The position numbers and the translations under genes are program-made. Source: CAYTSW01 sp964440605 (GTDB lineage: Bacteria > Planctomycetota > Phycisphaerae > Phycisphaerales > UBA1924). Taken from it: DNA of 13,016 nucleotides. The notes below the pieces were generated by a model that was given only the letters and a program-made list of their open reading frames with translations, searched no databases and was not told the DNA's origin. Positions 1-6,104 of the stretch are shown in pieces; position 1 is the stretch's first letter, and every line of letters begins with the position of its first letter. The stretch covers positions 1-13,016 of the forward strand of contig CAYTSW010000076.1 of NCBI GenBank assembly GCA_964440605.1, read 5' to 3'.

Positions 1-77
1 CCCAACCCCGCCCCGCCGCCGTCCCCCTCGGCACGGCGTAAGGCCACGCATCCGGGCGCCTGGCCACTGCGCAGCGG

Positions 78-121
78 GTGCCGGGCTACTGCGCTGCGGG
101 TGCCCGGCTACTGCGCAGCAG
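78..121. repeat. 22-bp tandem repeat (two full units plus degenerate flanks)
   Basis: Two adjacent 22-nt units, 78-99 and 100-121, share the pattern GTGCC(G/C)GGCTACTGCGC followed by (T/A)GC(G/A)G. A partial unit precedes them at 62-77 (GGCCACTGCGCAGCGG), and a more degenerate one may follow near 122-138. The units lie beyond the stop of the decarboxylase gene, outside any convincing reading frame. There are no unique spacers, so this is not a CRISPR array. Confidence 0.75.
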
Positions 122-183
122 AAGCCGGCCTCTGCGCGTTTCCACGCCCAACGCCGGGTTCGGCTGCGCCCTACCCGGGCACC
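99..183. repeat. Long imperfect inverted repeat downstream of the decarboxylase gene
   Basis: The 30 nt at 99-128 match the reverse complement of 154-183 at 25 of 30 positions by hand count, leaving a 25-nt loop. The left arm is the second tandem unit plus GAAGCCGG, so the right arm is effectively an inverted copy of the same unit. RNA from either strand could fold into a long hairpin. It may act as a processing or termination structure for the decarboxylase transcript, but no T-tract follows it, so factor-independent termination is not supported. The remainder of 1-209 shows no gene. Confidence 0.65.
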
Positions 184-209
184 CCGAGACGAACAGGCCG
201 TCAGCACCC

Positions 210-1649
210 CTACGCCATACCCCGCAACAACCCCCACACCCGCTCCACATCCACACGCTGCGTAAATGTCCCCCCGATCGCCACGCGGATGATGTACCGC
301 GGCTCGCCGCCCACCGGCACCACCGCGTGCGTCACGAACACCTCGCCGCTCGCGTTCACCTCTTCGAGCAGCGCCTGTGTCGCCTCGTCGCCGGCTTTCA
401 GCCGCAGACACACCAGGCTCGAGACTACGGGCGCGACGACCTCGAACCGCTCATCCTCATGCACCCACGCCTCGAGTTCGCTCGCCCATTCGATGTGCTT
501 GCGCACGTGCGTGCGTAGGCCTTCCAACCCGTAGTGCCGCATCACGAACCAGAGCTTGAGCGCGCGCATCCGCCGCCCAAGCGGGATGTGCCAGTCGCGG
601 AAGTCCACGACCCCGCCTTCCTCGCTCGCCTTGTTGCGCAGATACTCCGGCGTGATGCTCATCGAAGCGTTGAGCCGACGCCGACCGGCGGGCGACAGCC
701 ACAATGCCGAGCAGTCGAAGTTCGTCAGCATCCACTTGTGCGGGTTGAAGTTGAAGGACTCCACGCGCTCCACGCCCGCCAGCCAGTGCCGATGTTCGGC
801 GCACAGCAGCTGCGCCCCCATGAACGCCGCGTCGACGTGCGTCCACAGGCCGCGCTCCTGGGCGACCGCGGACAACGGCTCGATCGGATCCACCGCCGTC
901 GTCGCCGTCGTCCCCAGCGTCAGCACCGCCATCGCCGGCACGATGCCAGCCGCCCGATCGTGCTCGATCGCTTCCCGCAGTGCATCCGCACGCATCGCCA
1001 GCGTCTCGTCCGTCGCGACCGTCCGCAGCACGATCGTCGGCCCCAGCAGTTGCGCCGCTTTGGCGGCCGACGAGTGCGCCTGCTCCGACGTGTACACCCC
1101 CAGCCGCGTCCGATGCCGGTCTTCTTCGGAGACGTTCTCCAGCGCCCGATCCCGCGCCGCGATCATGCACGAGAGCAGCGCCTCGCTCGCCGTCCCCTGA
1201 ATCACCCCGCCGCCGCCGCGATCCGCGCCCTCCCGCGGCTCGTGCATGAACCGCTCGGGCAGGCCGATCGCCCGTCCCAGCCAGTCCATCATCCGCATCT
1301 CGAGTTCCGTCGCCGCGGGCCCCGTCGCCCAGAGCATCCCCTGGTTGCCCAGCCCGGCGGTGAGCAGCTCCGCCAGCACCGCGGGGTACGACAGGTTCGC
1401 CGGGAAGTACGCGAAGAACCCCGGGTGCTGCCACCGCGTGAGGTGTGGCCCGATCACCCGCCCCACGTCCCGCAGGATCGCCTCCCACGATTCCCCCTCC
1501 TCCGGCGCCGCCCCCGGGAGCAACGTCAGCACCTCCCCCGGCTCGGTCCCCGGCTGCACGGGCGCGTCGCGAGCCCCGGCGTGCTGTTCTGCCACCAGTC
1601 GCGCAACCCGCCCCGCCAACTCCACGAACTCCGACGACGATGCATCCAT
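210..1649 (-). CDS. Pyridoxal-dependent amino-acid decarboxylase, group II (aromatic-L-amino-acid decarboxylase-like)
   Basis: A 479-residue cytoplasmic PLP enzyme expected to decarboxylate an aromatic or related L-amino acid to the amine. Seen in the sequence: HPGFFAYFPAN near residue 75, GTASEA at 152-157, a PLP-stacking His at 192 (SEQAHSS), LGTTATT near 245-251, HVDAA with the PLP-nitrogen Asp at 273, and the Schiff-base lysine in NPHKW (K305). PEYLRNK with Tyr336 and then DFRDWHIPLGRR match the flexible catalytic loop and following segment of DOPA/tyrosine decarboxylases. His192 and Tyr336 are the residues typical of true decarboxylases rather than the aldehyde-synthase variants. Length is normal for the family. 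The frame stays open back to 1727, but that would overlap the upstream gene. The ATG at 1649 leaves a 31-nt gap and has a -10-like TACGCT 6 nt before it. The substrate cannot be fixed from sequence; glutamate or another amino acid is less likely but possible. Confidence 0.93.
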   Translation of the reverse strand: MDASSSEFVELAGRVARLVAEQHAGARDAPVQPGTEPGEVLTLLPGAAPEEGESWEAILRDVGRVIGPHLTRWQHPGFFAYFPANLSYPAVLAELLTAGLGNQGMLWATGPAATELEMRMMDWLGRAIGLPERFMHEPREGADRGGGGVIQGTASEALLSCMIAARDRALENVSEEDRHRTRLGVYTSEQAHSSAAKAAQLLGPTIVLRTVATDETLAMRADALREAIEHDRAAGIVPAMAVLTLGTTATTAVDPIEPLSAVAQERGLWTHVDAAFMGAQLLCAEHRHWLAGVERVESFNFNPHKWMLTNFDCSALWLSPAGRRRLNASMSITPEYLRNKASEEGGVVDFRDWHIPLGRRMRALKLWFVMRHYGLEGLRTHVRKHIEWASELEAWVHEDERFEVVAPVVSSLVCLRLKAGDEATQALLEEVNASGEVFVTHAVVPVGGEPRYIIRVAIGGTFTQRVDVERVWGLLRGMA

Positions 1650-1655
1650 ACCAAC

Positions 1656-1661
1656 AGCGTA
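1656..1661 (-). promoter_or_regulatory. Candidate -10 element for leaderless transcription of the decarboxylase gene
   Basis: On the minus strand TACGCT is followed by six bases (GTTGGT) and then the ATG at 1649. No convincing -35 hexamer and no Shine-Dalgarno sequence are present. The spacing would put the transcription start at or next to the start codon. It lies in the 31-nt gap after the helix-turn-helix gene, so it would be an internal promoter of the gene pair. The same arrangement is seen at four other genes here. Confidence 0.5.
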
Positions 1662-1680
1662 AGGCGTCCCCGCCGCGGCG

Positions 1681-2166
1681 CTATCGCCGCAACGCCACTT
1701 CGCGTACCGAAACGTTGAGGTGCACATCGCCGTCGACGCCCGAGCGTTTGCGCTGTTCGGTCACCGCGTTGTGCAGCGACACCAGCGCCGCGATCGCCTC
1801 ACGGATCTCGCGCTCGTCCACCGGCGAGATTTTGTTGTCGCTGATGGCCGCGATCGCCTCGGCGCACTCGCGCACCGCGTTGATGGCGCTCTGGTCGAGA
1901 CTCCCCTCCTCACGCACGAAGTACCCGCCCATCTCCGAGCAGATGAAGTCGAGCACCTGATCGCCCACGTCCGGGTCGCACGACTGCAACGACTTGAGCA
2001 GCCGATCCACCGGGTTGGGCTGCACGCCGGACAAGATCCGATTCACCTGGCGCGTCGAGAGCCCGAGCGAGGACGCGAAGCGCTTCACCCCCACACTCCC
2101 CACCATGCTCTGAAACGCCTCGAGCGCCCGTTGGCCTTCCGGGCCCGATTCCAGATGATCGTCCAC
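1681..2166 (-). CDS. Predicted helix-turn-helix regulator, phage CII/CP76-like
   Basis: A 161-residue soluble protein. Residues about 27-46 (VKRFASSLGLSTRQVNRILSG) read as a helix-turn-helix, with a small hydrophobic recognition region and Gly at the turn. Residues about 91-138 (AINAVRECAEAIAAISDNKISPVDEREIREAIAAL) form a helical tail. The theme of a small residue, then D-x-x-I-S/T-P-x-E, then a leucine-rich helix resembles the tail of phage CII-like regulators (Pfam Phage_CP76). That assignment is from memory of the family pattern, so it is tentative. The start is GTG: AGGAGG at 2174-2179 sits 7 nt upstream, which is a strong ribosome binding site. It lies 31 nt upstream of the decarboxylase on the same strand, so co-transcription or control of that gene is possible but unproven. 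No phage structural genes are nearby. Confidence 0.7.
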   Translation of the reverse strand: MDDHLESGPEGQRALEAFQSMVGSVGVKRFASSLGLSTRQVNRILSGVQPNPVDRLLKSLQSCDPDVGDQVLDFICSEMGGYFVREEGSLDQSAINAVRECAEAIAAISDNKISPVDEREIREAIAALVSLHNAVTEQRKRSGVDGDVHLNVSVREVALRR

Positions 2167-2173
2167 TTCGGTC

Positions 2174-2179
2174 CCTCCT
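2174..2179 (-). promoter_or_regulatory. Strong Shine-Dalgarno site for the HTH gene
   Basis: AGGAGG on the minus strand, 7 nt before the GTG at 2166. It decides the start codon and contrasts with the neighbouring genes that lack any such site. Confidence 0.8.
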
Positions 2180-2248
2180 GCGCCGCCGAGCCGACGCGCT
2201 TGGCAACGCGCACGCCGACGGCCCCGCGGACAAGATTCATCACCCTCT

Positions 2249-2275
2249 AAGATAACAAAGATCCCCCAGTTTCAA
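2249..2275 (-). promoter_or_regulatory. Possible sigma70-type promoter for the HTH gene
   Basis: In a relatively AT-rich patch of the divergent intergenic region, minus-strand TTGAAA (2270-2275) lies 15 nt upstream of TATCTT (2249-2254). The spacer is shorter than the ideal 17 nt. It would give a leader of about 75 nt, consistent with a gene that has a Shine-Dalgarno site. Confidence 0.3.
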
Positions 2276-2346
2276 ACCCCCAACCTCGCAGACGGCGTCC
2301 AATCCATCCTCACAAGCCCGCTTCGCCTCATCACTCGGGACGACCC

Positions 2347-2362
2347 CACGCCTTTCGGCGTG
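2347..2362. repeat. Small perfect inverted repeat upstream of the cyclase gene
   Basis: CACGCC, TTTC, GGCGTG: a 6-bp perfect stem with a 4-nt loop, about 35 nt upstream of the cyclase start and just upstream of its candidate -10 element. It could be an operator or an incidental GC-rich hairpin. Nothing else points to a regulator. Confidence 0.35.
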
Positions 2363-2384
2363 CCTGCACGTACGGGCCACCCCG

Positions 2385-2390
2385 TATGCT
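2385..2390 (+). promoter_or_regulatory. Candidate -10 element for leaderless transcription of the cyclase gene
   Basis: TATGCT is followed by GGGCGC (6 nt) and the ATG at 2397. No Shine-Dalgarno sequence precedes the ATG and no good -35 is visible. Confidence 0.5.
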
Positions 2391-2396
2391 GGGCGC

Positions 2397-4985
2397 ATGG
2401 CCAGCGCCCGCGCGCGACGTATCGCAAGGCTCCCCGTCCTCGTCGTCGGCTTCCTGTGCGCGTTGCTCGTCACGCTGCTCACCGCGCTCGGTGCGCTCAA
2501 CGAGCTCGAAGGTGATCTCCTCGACCGTCGCTTCCACTGGGCCCGCTTCAACCTCCCGCCCATCTCCGACGACATCCTCCACGTCGACATCGACAGCGCC
2601 ACCCTCGAGCGCGTCGGGCGATGGCCCTGGAACCGGCGCGGCCTCGCGCTGATCGTCGACGTCCTCCACGACGCCGGCGCGCGCGCCATCGTCCTCGATA
2701 TCCTTATGCCGCACCCGCAGGACCCCCGCCTCGTCGAAGACGAGTGGGGCCGCATCACACGCATCGATGATGACGCCATGCTCGCCGAGGCGATCGACCG
2801 CGCGGGCCGCACCGTTGTCGCCGCCGCGGCCGCCGCCACCGGGCCCGCCCTCGACGAAGACGCTGTCATCTCCTTCGACCGCCCCGTCGATGTCATCGCG
2901 AGCGCCGCCTGGGGCCTGGGCTTCGTCAATGCCGAGCTCGTCGAGCGTCAGACCTTCGTGCGCGAGCTCGAGCCCGCCATTCTCACGCCCGGGGGCCTCG
3001 TCCCTCAGCTCGGCATCGCCGGCGCGCTGGCTTTTCTGGGCCACACCAACGAGGCCCTCACCACCACCGACGACGCCCTCGCCATCGCGGACGAGTTGTC
3101 ACTGCCGCTTCACGACGGCCGCCTCATCGTGCCCTGGCGACCCGCCACCACCAAGGCCGACCGCGCTCGCACCTTCGCCCGCGCCGACGACACTCCGCCC
3201 ACGGCCTGGGCCAACGACGACGCCGAGCCATGGCTCCGCGTCCACCCCCACCTCCCCGCCTGGGCCTTCTTCGAGGTCGGTCGCGCCCGCGATGAGTTCC
3301 GCACCAACCGGCTCCGCGCCGCCCAACTCCTCGGCGGCATCGAGGCCAATGTCCTCACCGACGCGGACGTCGCCATGGTCGACGACAACCTCCTCTTCTT
3401 CGCCGAGCAGTACGAACCATGCGCGGGCGTCACCCCGCCCGACGACGCATCCCCAGCCGAGCGCCTGCGCGCGTTCGTGCCCTGCCTTACGCGCACGCTC
3501 GACGATCTCGAAGCCCGCATCGCCGACCTCATCGACCGGGCCCGCAGCGGCGAGCCCGTCGCCGCCGACCTCGAGGCCGCCCGCGAAGAGGCCAACGTCC
3601 TCCGCGCCATGATCGCCTGGCCCGATCTGCGCACGCCGGGCGACAACCCCGTCCTCGCCCGCCTCGAAGACCGCTTCACCAACGAGATCGTTCCCAACGT
3701 CGAGGGCAAGCTCGTCTTCGTCGGCTGGACCGCCACCGGCGCCATCGCCGACTTCTACCCCACCGCCCTCGGCGGCCGCACGCCCGGCGTCGTCGCCCAC
3801 GCCGCCATCGCCAACGGCCTGCTCACCAACCACTGGAAACGCGACGCACCCGCCTGGCTGGACCTGCTCGCCACCCTCCTTCTCGGCCTCACCGCGGCTC
3901 TCGCCGGCACCAGTTCCGTCGGTCGCGGCTGGATCCTCGCCCTCGCCCTCGCTCTCACCTATGCCGCCGTCAACATCTGGCTCATCTTCGACGTGGGCGA
4001 TCTCGCCCTCGTCCTCGGCCCGCCCGTTGTCGCCGCGACCGCCGCCTGGGGCGGCAGCACGCTCGTGCGTGGCATCGCCGAACAGCGCGAACGCGCGCGC
4101 ATTACTCGACAGTTCCGCTCGCGCGTCTCCGCGCAGCTCGTCGATTATCTCGCCGAACACCCCGACCGCATGAACATGGAAGGCGAGGAACGCGAGCTCA
4201 CCATGCTCTTCACCGACCTCGCCGGATTCACGGCCCTCAGCGAGAAGCTAAGCGGCAAGCGCACCGTCAGCGTCCTCAACCGCTGCCTCCGCGAACTCAC
4301 CGACGAACAGCTCGAACGCCGCGCCTACGTCAACAAGTTCCTGGGCGACGGCATCATGTCCTTCTGGGGCGCGCCCCTCCCCGACGACCAACAGGCCGAC
4401 CACGCCGTCGAATCCGTCGTCGCCTGCTACCGCGCCCTTCACCGCATCAACGACGAGCTCGAATCCGAAGGCCTCCCGCGCCTGGGCATGCGCGCGGGAC
4501 TGGCGACCGGGTCTGTCATCGTCGGCGACTGCGGCGCTCCGCCGCGGCTCAACGACTACACCGTCATCGGCGACGCCGTGAACCTCGCCGCGCGGCTCGA
4601 ATCCGCCAACAAACAGCTCGGCACCAGCGCCATCGTCAACGCCACCACCTTCGAGCGGCTCTCGCCGAACATCCGCGACGCGCACCTCTGGCGACGTCTC
4701 GGCCGCCTCCGCGTCGTCGGCCAGGAAACCCCCGTCGAAGTCCACGAGCTCCTGATCCCAGCCCCCGACGAATCGCCCGACGAACTCCGCGCCTGGATCG
4801 ACGAGACCCACGCCGCCATCGACGCCTTCAAAGCCGGCCGCATCGATGAAGCCCTCCAGGCCTTCGACCGCCTGTGTGCGCACCCCCGAGGCGGCGCCGG
4901 CGCGACCATGTGCGCCGATTGGTGCCGCGCGGTCCTCGCTGGCGAGGCCGAAGCCGACGGCGTCGTCGTCCTCCAATCCAAATAA
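2397..4985 (+). CDS. Membrane adenylate cyclase with CHASE2 sensor domain
   Basis: An 862-residue sensor enzyme expected to convert ATP to cyclic AMP in response to an extracytoplasmic signal. Domain order: a transmembrane helix at about 12-34; a CHASE2-type extracytoplasmic domain from about 35 to 485, with DIDSATLERVGRWPW near 64-78 and FVGWTATGAIADFYPT near 441-456; three transmembrane helices at about 487-503, 511-531 and 535-553; a linker helix; and a class III cyclase domain at about 598-787. Metal-binding aspartates are D607 (FTDLAGFT) and D651 (KFLGDGIM). Adenine-selecting residues are K647 and D720 (NDYTVIGD), and transition-state residues are N729 and R733. All needed residues are present, and K/D at the purine-specifying positions favours ATP over GTP. 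The CHASE2 region is long, with a polar, probably helical insertion around 215-415. The last 60 residues have a TPR-like helical look (IDAFKAGRIDEALQAFDRL). The gene appears monocistronic, with a probable terminator downstream. Confidence 0.93.
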   Translation: MASARARRIARLPVLVVGFLCALLVTLLTALGALNELEGDLLDRRFHWARFNLPPISDDILHVDIDSATLERVGRWPWNRRGLALIVDVLHDAGARAIVLDILMPHPQDPRLVEDEWGRITRIDDDAMLAEAIDRAGRTVVAAAAAATGPALDEDAVISFDRPVDVIASAAWGLGFVNAELVERQTFVRELEPAILTPGGLVPQLGIAGALAFLGHTNEALTTTDDALAIADELSLPLHDGRLIVPWRPATTKADRARTFARADDTPPTAWANDDAEPWLRVHPHLPAWAFFEVGRARDEFRTNRLRAAQLLGGIEANVLTDADVAMVDDNLLFFAEQYEPCAGVTPPDDASPAERLRAFVPCLTRTLDDLEARIADLIDRARSGEPVAADLEAAREEANVLRAMIAWPDLRTPGDNPVLARLEDRFTNEIVPNVEGKLVFVGWTATGAIADFYPTALGGRTPGVVAHAAIANGLLTNHWKRDAPAWLDLLATLLLGLTAALAGTSSVGRGWILALALALTYAAVNIWLIFDVGDLALVLGPPVVAATAAWGGSTLVRGIAEQRERARITRQFRSRVSAQLVDYLAEHPDRMNMEGEERELTMLFTDLAGFTALSEKLSGKRTVSVLNRCLRELTDEQLERRAYVNKFLGDGIMSFWGAPLPDDQQADHAVESVVACYRALHRINDELESEGLPRLGMRAGLATGSVIVGDCGAPPRLNDYTVIGDAVNLAARLESANKQLGTSAIVNATTFERLSPNIRDAHLWRRLGRLRVVGQETPVEVHELLIPAPDESPDELRAWIDETHAAIDAFKAGRIDEALQAFDRLCAHPRGGAGATMCADWCRAVLAGEAEADGVVVLQSK

Positions 4986-5087
4986 GCCCCGTCGCTCCGC
5001 TCTTCTCGGACCCAAGCGTCAAGCCGGGCAAAGCTCGCGCTCTGCCCCGTCCCCGCGCCGCGCGCCGCGGCGTTCCGCCTTGCACCA

Positions 5088-5112
5088 CCGTCCGCCCAAT
5101 CGGACCGTTTTT
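5088..5112 (+). terminator. Probable intrinsic terminator after the cyclase gene
   Basis: Stem GTCCG (5090-5094), loop CCCAAT and CGGAC (5101-5105) are followed by CG and a run of five T (5108-5112). One outer pair can add after a mismatch. The stem is short, but the T-run stands out in this GC-rich DNA. It lies about 100 nt past the cyclase stop and 38 nt before the next gene. The rest of 4986-5149 holds no gene. Confidence 0.5.
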
Positions 5113-5149
5113 CGAGCGGGTGAATCGCGCTCGCGAAAGGCTGGTCCAC

Positions 5150-5488
5150 ATGAACTCCTCAGGCATCCCCTCGCTCTTCGAGTCCGGCCTCCGCGGGCTC
5201 AACAACGCCGAGCGCGAACTCATCACCGCCGCCGACAACATCTCCAGCGGCCCGCCACCCATCGAGCCCGTCGACAACGGCTCGTCAAAGGGCGGCGACG
5301 CCGCCGACGTGCGCACCGGACCCGACGCCGGCTATCGCGGCACCCTGCTCGGCCCCGACCTCGCCCAGGAACTCGTCCGCACCATCCGCGCCCAAACCAC
5401 CTTCCTCTCCTCAGCCACCATTATCCAGGTCGCCGACCACCTCAACCGCACGGTCTTCCACCTCCTCGATCCCAAAGCCAAAGACTGA
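5150..5488 (+). CDS. Miniature flagellar basal-body rod-like protein (FlgC/FlgB-type ends, short linker)
   Basis: A 112-residue protein. Residues 7-32 (PSLFESGLRGLNNAERELITAADNIS) resemble the N-terminal helix of axial flagellar proteins (SGL, then A-x-N-I). Residues 69-103 (PDLAQELVRTIRAQTTFLSSATIIQVADHLNRTVF) resemble their C-terminal helix (DLA-E-MV-I-AQ, then A-VIQ-ADEM). In the family these helices pair as a coiled coil in the rod or hook. Here they are joined by only about 35 polar, Gly/Pro/Asp-rich residues, so the protein is shorter than FlgC (roughly 135-145) and lacks a folded middle domain. No signal peptide is seen, as expected for flagellar type III export. ATG 5150 was chosen because GAAAGG (5135-5140) lies 9 nt upstream and the family N-terminus begins right after it; the longer open frame would run into the cyclase gene. 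No other flagellar gene is nearby. It may be a rod accessory or a divergent paralogue. Confidence 0.72.
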   Translation: MNSSGIPSLFESGLRGLNNAERELITAADNISSGPPPIEPVDNGSSKGGDAADVRTGPDAGYRGTLLGPDLAQELVRTIRAQTTFLSSATIIQVADHLNRTVFHLLDPKAKD

Positions 5489-5518
5489 CCTCTTCAACGG
5501 CTGTCACTCATCAGTCGG

Positions 5519-5555
5519 GGGCGCACTGACCCCGGCTGTGCGGGTCAGTGCTCCC
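5519..5555. repeat. Strong hairpin between the rod-like gene and the next ORF
   Basis: A 10-bp perfect inverted repeat, GCACTGACCC (5523-5532) and GGGTCAGTGC (5542-5551), has a 9-nt loop. After one C/T mismatch it is extended by three G-C pairs (5519-5521 with 5553-5555). No T-tract follows. It sits 34 nt after the rod-like gene's stop and ends 24 nt before the next ATG. It could act as a 3' stabiliser or terminator, a leader structure for the next gene, or a dispersed repeat. Confidence 0.7.
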
Positions 5556-5579
5556 GGCCTTGCGTGCCAACCATCCGCC

Positions 5580-6062
5580 ATGACCCCCACCATCACGACC
5601 GCCCCGCCCACCGACCACCACGACCTCCTCCAGCGCCTCGACCGCACCGAAGCCGCCAGGGCCACCGCGCTCGTCCTCGCCCACGACGGCAACGCCGCCG
5701 ACCCGGTGGCCTTCGCCGCCGCCTGGACCGATGGCGATCCCCTCGAGCTCAACATCCGCCGCCTCGACGCCTGGCACATCGACCATGCCGCCCTCTCAGG
5801 CGACGCCCTGAACGATGTGGTCGGGCGCATGATCGCCACAGCCAACGAAGTGACCCGCGCGCGTACGGACACCGAAGAGCCCTCACCCCTACGTGTCGCT
5901 GCTTCCGCCGTCGACCTTAAGCTCATCGCCGCGATCGAAGCCGCCGGCTTCCGCCCCACCGACCGAGGCCCGTACCGCCCGCTCGGCCCCGGAGCCGTCG
6001 ACTACCTCCACGGGTACACCGGCCCCGACCACTACCTCGTCGATTACGAACCCGCTCGGTAG
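5580..6062 (+). CDS. Hypothetical protein, family not recognised
   Basis: A 160-residue protein, acidic and alanine-rich, with no transmembrane segment or signal peptide that I can see and no family I recognise. Residues about 12-35 and 55-92 look helical. A possible conserved-looking patch is GFRPTDRGPYRPLGPGAVDYLHGYTGP (about 123-149), rich in Gly, Pro and Tyr. C-ending codons dominate as in the flanking plus-strand genes, and the opposite-strand frames make less coherent proteins, so the gene is probably real. The ATG at 5580 was chosen because the alternative GTG at 5538 would start inside the hairpin loop. No Shine-Dalgarno site is evident for either. It is convergent with the CinA-family gene, with 42 nt between the stops. 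Confidence 0.65.
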   Translation: MTPTITTAPPTDHHDLLQRLDRTEAARATALVLAHDGNAADPVAFAAAWTDGDPLELNIRRLDAWHIDHAALSGDALNDVVGRMIATANEVTRARTDTEEPSPLRVAASAVDLKLIAAIEAAGFRPTDRGPYRPLGPGAVDYLHGYTGPDHYLVDYEPAR

Positions 6063-6104
6063 CTCCGCGCGACGATCGGTTCGCCTTCACGCGCTGACTT
6101 CGCG

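Noticed and set aside
62..138. Possible CRISPR array
   Set aside because: The 22-bp units abut directly without unique spacers and one copy is inverted.
534..1718. A 394-codon open frame on the plus strand opposite the decarboxylase
   Set aside because: Arg/Pro-rich shadow of a gene whose minus-strand product has all PLP-enzyme motifs.
210..1727. Longer decarboxylase starting at 1727
   Set aside because: It would overlap the upstream gene by 47 nt, and the added 26 residues are not part of the family.
3099..4160. Acidic, glycine-rich open frame on the minus strand inside the cyclase gene
   Set aside because: Mirror of a C-ending-codon gene. It has no domain, while the plus-strand frame has CHASE2 and cyclase motifs throughout.
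6063..6104. Terminator between the convergent 5580 gene and the CinA-family gene
   Set aside because: The 42 nt hold no convincing stem followed by a T-run on either strand.
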